From NCBI GenBank assembly GCA_020975725.1, contig QXJR01000020.1, positions 62,001-126,000 of the forward strand: 64,000 nucleotides of DNA. The letters run 5' to 3'. The position numbers and the translations under genes are program-made. Of this stretch, positions 1-10,822 are shown in pieces. A model generated the notes under the pieces. That model made no database searches. It was given only the letters and a program-made list of their open reading frames with translations, and was not told the DNA's origin. Source of the DNA: Picocystis sp. L7. Lineage: Eukaryota; Chlorophyta; Picocystophyceae; Picocystales; Picocystaceae. How positions within the stretch are numbered: the first letter of the stretch is position 1; each line of letters begins with the position of its first letter.

Positions 1-1622
1 CAGGTGCAGTGTGAACATCTTGGCCCACAGCCACTGTGAAATCGACGCTGTCTGTCGTATACTGCCAAGATGAACGGCACGGGTCAGCATCCTGCAGTTT
101 CTTGAAAAGCTTTTCACTGATAAAGCAGTGACTTGCTAAAGTATCCAGGTAGGCCTGGGTTCTAATTCTCTGTTTCCTGTTTCCAAAGTATGTTTCTGCA
201 GCAAGAAATTCCTGTCTTGGTTTCACATTAGTCAATGAGTGTAAGCAGACTGGATCTCTACTGTTGTTCACCGGGGCGGCTGCAGTTTTCGCTCCCGGCT
301 CCGTCGCGGTAACCTGCGTTACCGGACGGAGAGCCATCATTTTTTTGGCGCGCCCATCACTGATGCCATCTTGCAGACTGATTGATCATGACCATATCGA
401 CGGCATCGCTGGCACAGAGCATGTGCAAGGCAAAGGTTCTTTTCCTCTGGGGTAAGCTTACCCCCAAGTGGCTTGCTGGCCAGCTGTGTTTGGACTTTGA
501 TGATCGCATTTTTCTGTTCCTCTTCCAAATCATCGAACCGCTTGTGCTGACGCTTGGGGTATCCATCGCTTCTTGCTGTTTGCTGCTGCTGAGTTGGCAT
601 GGCAGCTGCTATGGCTGCAGAGCGATACACCGCTCGCTGCGGTGTCGGTCGGTACTCGCGATTCACGGGCGATCGTCCTCTCCACTTTTCATCAGGCTGT
701 TTGATATCCTCCCTTGTTGGTTCCGCCGCCTCGCGTTCAAGTTTGAATATGGTGGCTGCCAGGTTGCCTGGTTCCATGTTTGGAACCTTATCAACATCAA
801 TTAGATGCTCCAGGTGTTTATACAAAGCCTTTTGGAGGTATGTTGGCAGACCATGTTGTAGCCTGGCTGATATGTCATGCTCGGACAGAGTACGGCAAAC
901 AGGAGAGCTGCTGCATTCACCACAAAGCTGAGCTGCACCAACCTGTTCAAAAAGTGCAAAACATTTTCTGACCTTCTCATTCTGGTGGTGTGGAACTCGC
1001 GCCACGCTTCGGGGCCTGGATCTTGGTTTTGAAATGTCTTTTTCAAATATGTGTGTAGGTCCTCCACCGATTGCAAAGCATCAGGGTCTTTCATGATGAG
1101 GTTCTGGACCATGGACTTGGCTGTTCCTCCAAGTGCTTGACTGATGGCTAGGACCAATTGTTCCTTCGGTCGATCGAAGGCGTAGGCCTGGCACCAACAC
1201 AACACATCCCTATACCAATAGGTGAGAGAGTAGGGGTCTTCCTCAAGCTCCAACCCGGTGAACTTGGTAGGTTTTTCAAGGGAGACCTTTTGTATGTTCT
1301 TGGAGTCTTGCAATGCTGTCCCATACAAACTTGTGAGGTGTGGGAGCCCCTTTTCTTCGGACAAACTGATGGGTTCGGCGGGAGCGCCTTGATCGGTACT
1401 TGGAGAGTCATCACCATCGAGAAGGTCTTTCGCTACTTCCAATTCATTACCATCAGGTGGTATGGCTTGAAGAGCCTCGACTTGGGCTTCAAGATCAGCA
1501 ACTCTTCCACGAAGGATGTGCCCTTCGCTTCGTTCTTGTTCAAGCTCTCTTCGGAGAGTGCTCATTCTTGTGGCGTGGTCCGTATCGTCCATTCTTGCAA
1601 ACGAAACGCCGTCTTCTCCCAA
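1..1622 (-). mobile_element. Ty3/gypsy element, gag and start of protease (same family as the 34.9-40.8 kb element), cut by the window edge
   Basis: Read on the minus strand, 1622 to about 340 encodes a Gag-like protein: an N-terminal coiled coil, a capsid-like block rich in Trp and Tyr, then a CCHC-like knuckle (CQRCRRYGHDQSVC) near 390-430. Below position 300 the same strand reads into a retropepsin-like segment with the motif AYLDTLASHCFI. That segment aligns with RTQAYLDKLASNSFI in the plus-strand gypsy element near 35.05 kb, so the two are copies of one family. The rest of pol lies outside the window. The element is broken, with at least a couple of breaks in the visible part. The 5' LTR was not identified. 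Confidence 0.75.
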
Positions 1623-2350
1623 GAGTAGGCTTCGACAGTATTAGACTTGCGTCCGTGGTTGAATGACCCAACACACGTACTCTTGGTGACGAGGGTCTCG
1701 TGGACAGGATTCGCACCCCTTGTACCGGGGTCTTCTTCTCTCTCTCTTCTCCCTTGCGTTGAAGGAGCCTCGGCCGGCGTGGGAGGCAAGAACGGACGTG
1801 CTGGAGCGTCCAGGTGGTTTCGCCTGTTGCGTTGGTCAGGGTCGGAGGAGGAGGCGTGTTGCGCACTTGGCTTGGCAAGTAGAAGAAGTGTATCACAAAG
1901 CAAAGAGGGACCAAGGGTCTACCTCTCTCACCGCCTCTCACTGGCGGTTGGAATTGGGGCAACTGGGGTGTCATGGCAGCCCACGTGCTCCCTAGAGTCA
2001 CATCTGACCGTCCGTTGCGTTCGCCCCGGGGCGAACGTGAGCTGGCAGTCGCATCGACACCGTCCAGCACCCCAGCCCTACCTTCCAGAAGCAAAGGTAG
2101 AGATGGGGTCGGTCCCCTTCAGTCGGTCTGTTTCGGTCTAAATACCGATGTCCCTTACAGAAAACCCGTTCTGAACCGGGGCGACCTTCCTTCAATACGA
2201 ACCCCCAAGGGGACTGACTCCAATTCCGGAACGGTACAGCCGTTGTTTGAGAGGGGACACCATTGCCCTTCATCCATATGGGGTCCCGGGGGTCTGGTCC
2301 CGTAGGCCAGGGTCTCGTAGGGACCCTGGGAGGCCTCGCTGGCCGTTACA
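1623..2350. other. No gene recognised; probable 5' leader or LTR of the minus-strand gypsy copy
   Basis: This GC-rich stretch lies between the gag start and a Harbinger fragment. Open frames exist on both strands but look like composition artefacts, with no domain seen. It would hold the leader and 5' LTR of the minus-strand gypsy element, but no second LTR is present here to confirm this. Confidence 0.35.
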
Positions 2351-3614
2351 GACGCTTTCCCGGTAGTGGGACGTTAGCGTCGCATACGCCTCCATCGCAA
2401 TCGTCATCCTTCCTTTGAGCGCACGTAGAAGCACGTCGTGCACGGGGTACGCCGGATCCCCGTACACGCACAGTTCGACGTCCAGTCAACCTCGCATCTC
2501 TTGCAGCCGCGCCACCAAGTTCGAGTCCGCTAGCACCTGCGAGTCATGCGCAAGTCTTGCTGCGGGCCCAAACCAATCACCAATCAGAAAATTTGGAAGG
2601 ACAACGCATTGGTATTTCACCTTGTGTTGTCTCTTCCAGCCATTGTACATGGCTTCCTGTCCCGCAGTGGGCCTGCAAATCGTGAACATCGTCCCGTAAA
2701 TCAATCCAAAACAATGTCCTTCGGGACAACCACGCTCGCGCAGCACACGTGCGAACGCAGGCAAGTGCTCCTCCCAAATCTCCAATCGCATCGCAAGCGC
2801 AACGTGCAGAAAATCGTGGCCCAACGCCACGTTACACATTTCTGAAATGGCAGGTGGCGATCGACAGAATACATGCGCTAGTTCCAATCCCCGCTCGCGC
2901 CCACCTAAACGACGCAGCAAAAGCAAAAAGGCTTCCTCGCCTCCAAACCGCCTCGAGCTCGCCGATCGCAGCACGGTTGGACACCCAAGGAGACCTAGGA
3001 TTTCCACGATTGCGTCCCTCCCAAACCGAAAGCTCCCTTGTAGCTCGTCATCCGTGAAGGACTCTGCACTTCGTCCAGGACTCGGTGGTGGATCTCTCGG
3101 ACTCCACCATTCATGGAGCGTTCGCAGGCGCTCCTTGCATTCGCTCGCGAGCACGTCCAGAATGGCCGTGAACGCCACGAGGAGGTCCGGATCCCCGTCC
3201 GTGACCACCATCGTGACGACACGGAGGTTGACAATGCGCACTCCAAAGCACTCCATCTCCTTCATTTCCATGTTCGTGCCTTTCCGCTGCGGCATGACGC
3301 CGCTCCTTCCCCCCCTTCCCGCGCTCTTTCAGTGGCTCCATGCCGCGGAGGAAAGGGATCCGGTGTGTGCACCCCTCTCGAGCGGAATATTTTCCTCATG
3401 GCACGTGTAAAGGACGACGGATTGCGTCTGAGAAGCATCCTACCCGATCACCCGTCTCCGAACAGAATGCGCAGAGGAGCCCCAAAAATAGTTCGCAAAT
3501 AGGGGTAGTTTTCCTTGAAAAAAATATTTTTTTTCGGTTCGGGAGAGCCAATGGTAAAAAAATCGGGGCGAAACCGGAAGCGAAAAAAATATTTTGCCAA
3601 ATCCGAATTCCTCT
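2351..3614 (-). mobile_element. PIF/Harbinger family B, copy 1 (transposase-end fragment)
   Basis: The minus strand encodes a DDE_Tnp_4-type transposase starting at 3295 (MPQRKGTNME). It has the helical N-terminal part (RRFGGEEAFLLLLRRLGGRE) and the core block YNGWKRQHKVKYQCVV. The first catalytic motif reads IYGT where copy 3 has IDDT, so the first acidic residue is lost. An in-frame TGA near 2483 precedes the second motif (VYGDPAYP). The right end at 3600-3614 (ccgaattcctct) matches the family terminal inverted repeat. The left side stops abruptly at about 2351, so the Myb-like gene and left terminus are missing. It is nearly identical to copy 2 at 28.8-31.5 kb. Dead fragment. Confidence 0.85.
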
Positions 3615-4095
3615 AGTTGTGGACTTTTCTACTCAACTAAGAAATGCCGTGGGGATATGTTGGAAGGCCGAATTTCGATAGTACTCCTTCATTGTAATCA
3701 ATTCATCGCGAGGTACCATTGTGGGAAGAGAAGCCGGTGCTTATCCCGCCCTCAGCGATTCATTATTGCACGTGAACGCTTATCTGTCGGAGATTTACAC
3801 ATCTCAAGCACATTCTCCACGGATTCCCAAAAATCTGGTCGGTCACTCCAGTGTTTGGGATTAGAAAAGCGAAAGGGTGACACTTGAAATCTCTGAGTTG
3901 GACGCAAACTAAGTATACTGACGAGTCCAATTAGCTCACTTGTCACATTGTACATTTTCCTAGTGTAGCCGAGGAAGGTGACATTGTTAACAGTACTAAC
4001 AAGGTCAATAGTACCCATATTTTCAGTTCATCAGCCTCCTGTTCTGGAGATTCCATTGTACTTGATTGTGAAAGGCTAGAGTTACACCTCAAAGA
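3615..4095. other. Intergenic; upstream region of the 4096 gene
   Basis: No open frame with a recognisable domain. The base composition is more AT-rich than the flanking transposons, as expected for a gene-proximal promoter and leader. No clear TATA element was chosen. Confidence 0.4.
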
Positions 4096-4989
4096 ATGGC
4101 TGATGCATTGGTGAGGGGGATTTGTAAAGGAGTACAATTGGTCGTTGAGCGTGCAAAGCTTGCGAAAGTCTGCCAAGAAGATGCAGCTGAATTATCTGAA
4201 CGTGTTACCCGCCTTTCCAAGCTCCTTGAAAATCCTAAGCTTATCGCTTATTTTGAAGGCGACAGTGGTCAAGAAGTGCTAGCTAAGACTAAGGGGTTGT
4301 TAGATGATTCCATAAAATTGTGCAGCGAGTGCATGGATCAAGGATACACCAAGAGACTTGCATCATCAAAGAGTTTGAAAGAACGCTTTACTAAGTTAAA
4401 TGCAGATATCTGTAAAATTTTGCAGGAAGTGCAGTTGCTTTGCCTTTTGCAAGCCCAGGCGCATCCAGGTAGCATTGCTGCGATCTGTGCAGATCAAGAA
4501 CTACTTAAACATTTCGATAGTGATGCCCAAAAAGAGTTGATGCGCTTGTATGTCGGAGATGTCAGCATGAAGCAAGATGTCTTGAAGAAAAAAAGCGAGC
4601 TGCAGATTCTTGAGGAGGAGACTAACTTGAAACTTGAATTGGAGAGGAGGAAGAAGGAGCATGATTTTGAAATACTGAAGAAGGAAAGGGAATTTAAGGA
4701 GGCAGAGCGAAAGAGAGATATGGCAGCTAAAGCTGGAAGGCAAATTTGTCCAAAATGTGGAGGGCTCATGACAAAGTCAGGCATGTGTGGATTCACAGGT
4801 GGAAATGGTGCTTGTTGCTGCATCCTTACCATGTTCTGTGGACCCTTTGCAGCCCTTTACCCCTTGTGCATTAGCCCAGCTTTTGAATGTGATGAATGTG
4901 GAGTGATATTGAGAAAAAGTGAGATCAACAAATTCAAACAACGGTCTGCAAGGTTAAGTGGAAGCATTTCGGGTAACAGCAGTAAATAA
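4096..4989 (+). CDS. MLKL-N-terminal-like helical bundle protein with coiled coil and LITAF-like zinc/membrane module
   Basis: Intronless, 297 aa. Residues 1-120 are predicted all-helical and resemble the MLKL N-terminal / Cbl-N-like four-helix bundle seen in plant CNL-type and MCA1-like adaptors: a CQEDAAELSERVTRLSKLLE-type helix, then a later KSLKERFTKLNADICKIL helix. Residues 160-212 are a highly charged coiled coil (KKKSELQ...ELERRKKEHD). The C-terminus has CPKC (218-221), a Cys/Phe/Leu-rich hydrophobic segment (239-263) and CDEC (265-268). This is the LITAF-like layout in which a split zinc ribbon brackets a membrane-inserting stretch. By inference it is a membrane-anchored adaptor or cell-death-type protein; the exact function is unknown. 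The start follows a leader with no upstream in-frame extension. Codon use and the long clean frame suggest a real host gene among transposons. Confidence 0.75.
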   Translation: MADALVRGICKGVQLVVERAKLAKVCQEDAAELSERVTRLSKLLENPKLIAYFEGDSGQEVLAKTKGLLDDSIKLCSECMDQGYTKRLASSKSLKERFTKLNADICKILQEVQLLCLLQAQAHPGSIAAICADQELLKHFDSDAQKELMRLYVGDVSMKQDVLKKKSELQILEEETNLKLELERRKKEHDFEILKKEREFKEAERKRDMAAKAGRQICPKCGGLMTKSGMCGFTGGNGACCCILTMFCGPFAALYPLCISPAFECDECGVILRKSEINKFKQRSARLSGSISGNSSK

Positions 4990-5700
4990 TCGTAGTAATG
5001 TGGGATTGTCAGGCAAATCTAATGCCACCACAAAATTTGGACAGTAAACCCTTTGAGCTCCCTCTTTCTCTTACAATAAGAGAAGGCCAGTGATCTTGCA
5101 CGGATTATCTTTCTCTTGCAAGTGTGTAATCATCTTCTAAACGTCAAACAAACTTGATGTCCGTCTATTTTTGGTACGCTCTACGCGTACTATGGGGTTG
5201 CATTTAGAAAATGTTCAAGAGTACTGACGTGCAAAGAGGACCATGCGATTGAGCCCCATAGCTCTTACGGTCTTTGTTCATCTAACCAGCTGTCGGTGAG
5301 AGTCCGAAGTGGTTAATCCCTATCTTCGTGCCAAACACCAGTCTACGGAAAAAAAGGACTTCCGCAAATCTGGTCAACCTATTGAAACGTGAACTGTAGG
5401 ACCGATTCTATGAAATTTTTTCTCAGAGGAAGTGGTCGTGTTGTCCGTCCCCTCCGACTAGGACAGCCGCGCGTTCGACCGCGGTTGTGGATAGAATACC
5501 CGATCCAGAGTGCCACGTAGACACTGTTGCGGCTAGTAGGGCCCATGGGGCTACACCTTGAATGAACATCACACGGTCTTTCTACCCTCGCTCCGCGCAC
5601 CTCCGTGCTCCGAACTCCCACGGACCTTCACGAACCCAGGTCCTCCAACGCTGCCTGTTAACCTTGCGGTTAAACAGCTGATCCTTTCAACAATACCCTA
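4990..5700. other. 3' flank of the helical-bundle gene; no gene recognised
   Basis: The first 200 bases are AT-rich and look like a 3' untranslated region. The remainder becomes GC-rich towards the MULE terminal repeat. No domain-bearing frame is seen on either strand. Confidence 0.4.
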
Positions 5701-8700
5701 GTCCCACGAGTTAAGTCGAAGGGGGACTCCGATCGATCCCCGCGGGAATGGAAGGGATCGAAACAGAAGGGAGAGGTCCAACCCATAGGACTTCGGGTCG
5801 ATTGGGAATGGACCGGGTTCGACGTACCCATCGAAACCAAGGGAAAAATGACTTACACCCGAATCACAGCCCCAGATCGAGAAGAAGAAAAAAGACCGAC
5901 GCATCGGAGAGGATCGGAACGCGACGAGGACAGGAAGGATCGAACGCGAGATGAAGGCCGTGAATGCTAGGACATTTGGATCCGCCCATAGAGTGACGGA
6001 GAACGAACGATACACTTTGCATTTGTAGGTCTTCGTATCACTAAGTGATAGACAATCAAGTTCCTTGGAAGTTATGTTCTAGGATCCCTTCTTTGAAGCA
6101 CTTCTTGCGTTGGAGGTTGGCTGCCTCCCTTGCTTTTTGCTTCCTCGTACGCTTTTGCTCATTAGCCACTTTCAAACGATCGAATTTGGAATGCTTCAGC
6201 AGTCTTGCATTGATTGGAATCTGAAGCTCATTGTTGTGGACTCTTCGAGCTAGGGAATGCTTGCACACACCTTTATCTTGAAATGTGTAACAAGTACAAG
6301 GTGTACCAAGCATCACCCAAGCACTTGTGCGTTCAAAGAACTTTTGTAGTGCTTCATTAGGATGAGACAACAATCCTTCATCACAGAAGCTGCTTGCCTC
6401 TTCCAACAACAACTTGTGCATTTGTAAGTCCATCTCTTCCACCAATTCTTTGTTTGCATCTAATGAGTGGATCATCAATTCTTTGAATTGTATAGATGTT
6501 CGCTGAATCACCAATTTCTTGGTGGATTCTATTGTTCTTTTCGATGGGAAAAATGTAAGGTCCTTTAGTTCTTGTCGGAGAAACCAATCCGTGCACATCA
6601 TGAATTGGTCTACTTCTTCCCATAATTCGAGTGGCAATGATGACTCATTTGTGTGACCACACCGATACTCTCTTTCTTGTTCTCTCACCAAAGACGAGAT
6701 TGCTTTCTTTAAAGGCACAACGGATTTATGGAGGTCGGTTCTTCGTTGCGTACATCTGCTAGGCATGTGAACCTTCTTCAAGGTGTTGTTGTTACTTTCA
6801 TGACCTTGGTTGCTAACTGGATACCCTTTGGGTGCGTCACATCTAGCCCAATTCTTGAATGGCCCTCCATAACTTGATTTCCACCACCTCATGAAGTCCT
6901 TGTGCTTCTCAAGCTCTCTCTCAAACATTCCCATCAACACCTCTCGAACTTCCTCACTTGGTGAGTACGAGATTTGCCTCACAACTCTAGCAATGTAAAC
7001 TCCAATGGCACTTGGTACTTGGTACTTCTTGAATGCTTGTTGCAAGTCGCCATCGACTCGACTCAAGTGTGCATATCAATCTTGTTGATGCCATTTGCAT
7101 CCCTTCGAATTGAAGAAATAGTGCACACCTTAGTGGAGTCTTGAACCTGCATCTTTCAACACATAAACACCATAAAAAAAAGCACTCGCATCTTCTCCTA
7201 ACAAGTCCCAAAATGAATTCAAGTGGAAGGTGGTTGTAATGGTACTTTCTCCCGGCACAATGCTATAAAGTATCGGGAGCCAATGCCCCTGTGGATTTGT
7301 GAAACCACTTGCCATTAAGATATGCTCATCCCCTGTAATTATCTAGAATGTCGCATCAATTGTTATTTGCGTGGTTCCACCCCTTTCCATGTATTCTTTC
7401 AACCATGTGACCATTAATGGGCATGAAAAACTGGTCATCTATGTTTTCGACGTATCTTCATTTGAGAATTCGTCGACAATTTCATGATTGACCACAAAGC
7501 ACTCGTCCTTGGCATAGCTTTTGTTTTCCATGTGGACATCCTCTTTGATGCTCTTGATAAAATCTCCGAGCTTGTTGCTGCTTGCAAGTAGCGTCCGCTT
7601 GTAATTCAAAAAGTTCTTCACTTGCTTCTTTGTGGCTCCTTCCAACTCAAATTCCGAACTCTCTAGGTGGCAAATAATTTTCGGGACAATCAAATCGCTT
7701 TCCACAAATTTCAATAGCTCTAGTTTGATTTTACGAGAGAGACCGTCTTTTCTACCTTTTGGAATCTTCTCGATGTCATGATTGTGCGCACCTTTCGAGA
7801 GCAATACAAGGTTCCCTTGGGGTTCTCTTTGCATCAATGCTTGAGCTTTACATCCGCATACACACGATGCATTGCATACCCATCTTCCCAATTAGGCGAC
7901 TCCATCCAAACCAAGGATTGGGTACTTGGCCTTTGCAGCACCCTTTGAGCTTTGCTTGACCCACTTGGCCAAGCTATCCCCTTGCAACTTGGAAAGCTCT
8001 ACTGTCAACCATTGTTGTTCCTCATCACAAAGGTGAAGGTGCCCCTGCCCATGGAAAATTGGACACGTTGCCCTTCTCACCCACTCGGATGGCAACACTG
8101 TCTCCGGGGTTGGACATGCCACGGATGTATCCATCCTTCTAAAATCGCAATGCCCGGTCAACACTTCTAGCCCCTTTGTCAAAATGGAGGAGCCCCGAAA
8201 TCAACCTGTCGACCCCCCTATGCAAACTCGTGACCTTGCTCGTACAGCAACCGTGGCGACTTGGTTTGTACGACCCACTTCAGGACCCCCGTTTTAAACA
8301 ACATTTTTGGCGGGAAAGAATCGCTGCCGATGCAGGTACCCACGATGTACTTTGGCTCGACGACTCCTTTGGACAGTTGCGCTACCTTACCCAGAGTCGG
8401 CTAGTTCGATCCGTCCTGTCCTCGTCACGTTCGATCTGTCCCGTCGTTGCAGTCGCGTTGGTGTGTCTTCGTCGTCCTCCCCCCACGTTGGTGTTCGCCC
8501 CCTTTTCGCCCCCTCCCCTACCGTGACGAGGTACCCAGGGGTGTCCAACCCAGTCGAGTTGGGTGCGAGTGCAGGGCCCATCGATGGCAGAGCCACAGAT
8601 GTGCCGTGCATTCGCACGCTCCCACGTTTTCCCACACTCGTTTTTCCGCGTCCTTTCCGCATGGCTTGACGCGTCTTGCCCATCCAGTTGTTCCTCCCTC

Positions 8701-8969
8701 TTCGTCTGCGGCGTCTTGACCTGCTACGCGACCTCTACCCACGACGAACGCCGCGTCGCGTTCCGATGCGTCGGTCTTTTTTCTTCGTCTGGATCTGGGG
8801 CTGTGATTCGGGTGTAAGTCATTTTTCCCTTGGTTTCGATGGGTACGTCGAACCCGGTCCATTCCCAATCGACCCGAAGTCCTATGGGTTGGATCTCTAC
8901 CTTCTGTTTCGATCCCTCCCATTCCCTAGGGGATCGATCGGAGTCCCCCTTCGACTTAACTCGTGGGAC
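5701..8969 (-). mobile_element. Mutator-like element (MULE) with long terminal inverted repeats
   Basis: The sequence from 5701 (gtcccacgagttaagtcgaa) is repeated in inverted orientation ending at 8969. The arms match for about 210-220 bp (5701-5922 and 8751-8969) with a few differences, the long TIR format typical of MULEs. Between them the minus strand carries a decayed MULE transposase. Flanking bases (caatacccta on the left, aagggtgtg on the right) are not a direct duplication, so no 8-11 bp target duplication is visible. The element is old and inactive. Its right terminus is followed within 35 bp by the Harbinger-A element. Confidence 0.85.
6056..7891 (-). pseudogene. MULE transposase with SWIM zinc finger, broken
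   Basis: Read on the minus strand. The 7891-7439 piece has a FAR1/FLYWCH-like zinc region (CNASCVCGCKAQ with a later HNHD). Around 7370-7130 comes the start of the catalytic domain, with ITIDATF followed by a stop and then GDEHILMASGF. The 7066-6056 piece carries the rest of the domain and a SWIM motif, CTCYTFQDKGVCKH (C-x-C-x8-C-x-H), then a basic tail. This order is that of MuDR/FAR1-type transposases. At least two stops and frame changes separate the pieces, so it cannot make a complete protein as it stands. A further piece at 8182-7892 may be the N-terminus. Confidence 0.8.
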
Positions 8970-9249
8970 AAGGGTGTGATCTTCCCAAACGAGGGTGCAT
9001 CTGAGCCCCATTCACATGTCACGTTTCCGGGGAAGTCGGGGAAGTCGGGGGGGAAGAAGGGGATTGCGGGCAATGAATCGCTCGGTTGATTAGTAGTGAG
9101 TTCGGAAGTAAACCATACCCGTGTTTCGTCGTTCGCGCAGAGGACAAACACCCGCCATCTTTCGACTGCATTTGAGGGAGGCCTTGTTTCGAAGTCGCGC
9201 GCGACAGGGCGATCGGGCCTCCGACACCGTCGACTGCGGATCATAGCGA

Positions 9250-9594
9250 ATGTCGACCTCCCACCCTACCTCCGCTTGCTTCTATAGTCTTAAGGGGAAG
9301 CTCACGATCAGCCGTGCTGGCTGGGAAAGCGTCGTACCATTGGACTGCATCTGTCCTAGGCAAGAGCAAGTATGCACGAAATGCGCCGAATGTGGTCGTT
9401 TCTTTCATGCTGCGTGTAACGAGCGAGTGGAAGGGGACCTCGGCTCGATCATCGTGGCACAAGAGGATGGATCTGCCCAAGACAATGTGCTTGGAAGCCA
9501 TTCCGCACCCTGCGACGGTGGTGACACAGGAGTCCCTCATCGCGACGAACATCCGATTGTGTGCTTCCCATGTAAGCATCCCAGAGCTACCTAG
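9250..9594 (+). other. Possible PHD-finger exon inside Harbinger-A
   Basis: The plus-strand frame beginning at 9250 spells a full C4HC3 zinc pattern: CIC, then CAEC, GRFFHAAC, a 48-residue gap and CFPC. The spacing (C-x-C-x9-C-x2-C-x4-H-x2-C ... C-x2-C) fits a PHD finger with a slightly long last loop. It lies in a different frame from the Myb-like frame that follows. A donor-like gtaagc occurs at 9572, but I found no convincing in-phase acceptor, so the join is unproven. It may be the 5' exon of the Myb-like gene. Confidence 0.45.
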
Positions 9595-10765
9595 TACGTG
9601 CACTCATACGCGATGGCGGACGAAAGAAACTACTGATTACATGTCGACTAACGTTACGTCTCGAAACCTTGCCGTCTGTGGCAGCAGCGTATGTCTGGAG
9701 CAATCCAAGCCTGCGCAGAAGTTGCTTCCGAGACCTCCTCCCGGAGTGACCTTTGGAGTGCGCGCACAGTGGGACAACAACCTCGCTACCATGTTGATTC
9801 GGCTCCGAGGAATCGAACTGCTGGGCGAATTTGACGTCTCCAAAGGCAAATACATGGATACAGGTTGGCGTAAGGTACGCCAAGCTATGTTGCAGAAGCT
9901 TGGGCACCTTGCCCCCTGGTTTGTTAGTGGCGAGGGCAGTTTCCGCACCTTCTGCGGGGAGCACGGAGTAGACAAGGAAGTCTACCTCGAAGACATGTTC
10001 AAGGCAAAAGCAAGCGAGAAATGGAAAGGGCTGCAAGATACTTACAAGCTGGCGGAACGTCGCACAGTCACAGTGGTCGACCACAATGGCTTGCCAGTCA
10101 AACGCAAAGCCAATTGCACCGGTGAACAGAAACTGGACGACATTGCCTGGCCCTTGTATGATGTCATGGACGAAGCCATGAAACACAAGCCTTCTGTCTG
10201 CCCTCCTCCTGGTGCTGTCCTCCAAACCCAGCATTCCAAACCAGCAAGTCCACCCACACCCACTGGTGGACCAGTCTCTAGCGATGTGGATGACAATCCA
10301 CTGCAAACACTTGTCAGCTTGGATGAGCAGAATGAAACTTATATGACCTGTGATGAGCAGCACAAGAAAAGGTCAGCCCGTGATGATGAAGCTGACAGCC
10401 CACATCGCAAGATCATTCCCCCAAGCAAGAGGGGTAAGAGACCTAGCAGCGCAGATCGCAGGCATGAAGAACTGTTGTCTGCTGTTATGGATCAATCGAG
10501 TGCTGTAACTGAGAGTTTGGAAGTCATACGAACATCAATTACTGACATGCAGAAGCAATACCAAATGTTCGATCTGCAGAAGCAGATCATGGACTGTGCT
10601 CAGAAGATCCAGCGAAACTGGGATGAGAGATTTGCATTTCTCTTATCCCAGAAAGTTCCACCAGACCTCATCATTGAACAGCTGGGTCCACGCCCCACCA
10701 AGGAGGAAGCTACGAAGGAGGTGCAGTCCTGGAAAGATGCCATAGAGAAATCATGTCAGTTCTAA
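9314..10765 (+). CDS. Harbinger-A accessory protein (Myb/SANT-like DNA binding)
   Basis: In PIF/Harbinger elements this second protein binds the element ends and helps import the transposase. The open frame is 483 aa, but the first ~145 residues overlap another plausible frame and may not be real. From about residue 150 (RAQWDNNLATMLIRLRG) there is a trihelix/Myb-like region with the conserved tryptophans W155, W179, W196 and W231. A Pro/Ser-rich linker and a basic nuclear-localisation-like stretch (SKRGKRP) follow, then a coiled coil (about 390-440) ending in a helical tail. It converges on the transposase gene. The true start is uncertain. Confidence 0.7.
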   Translation: MLAGKASYHWTASVLGKSKYARNAPNVVVSFMLRVTSEWKGTSARSSWHKRMDLPKTMCLEAIPHPATVVTQESLIATNIRLCASHVSIPELPSTCTHTRWRTKETTDYMSTNVTSRNLAVCGSSVCLEQSKPAQKLLPRPPPGVTFGVRAQWDNNLATMLIRLRGIELLGEFDVSKGKYMDTGWRKVRQAMLQKLGHLAPWFVSGEGSFRTFCGEHGVDKEVYLEDMFKAKASEKWKGLQDTYKLAERRTVTVVDHNGLPVKRKANCTGEQKLDDIAWPLYDVMDEAMKHKPSVCPPPGAVLQTQHSKPASPPTPTGGPVSSDVDDNPLQTLVSLDEQNETYMTCDEQHKKRSARDDEADSPHRKIIPPSKRGKRPSSADRRHEELLSAVMDQSSAVTESLEVIRTSITDMQKQYQMFDLQKQIMDCAQKIQRNWDERFAFLLSQKVPPDLIIEQLGPRPTKEEATKEVQSWKDAIEKSCQF

Positions 10766-10822
10766 TTCAACCTGGCACTCAACCGTGTCGTACTGTGACA
10801 CCACTTACCTCTATAAAATTGA

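Noticed and set aside
5701-8969. Reading the inverted repeats as a palindromic gene pair
   Set aside because: The mirrored frames at 5748 and 8922 are just the two MULE terminal arms translated; no conserved domain.
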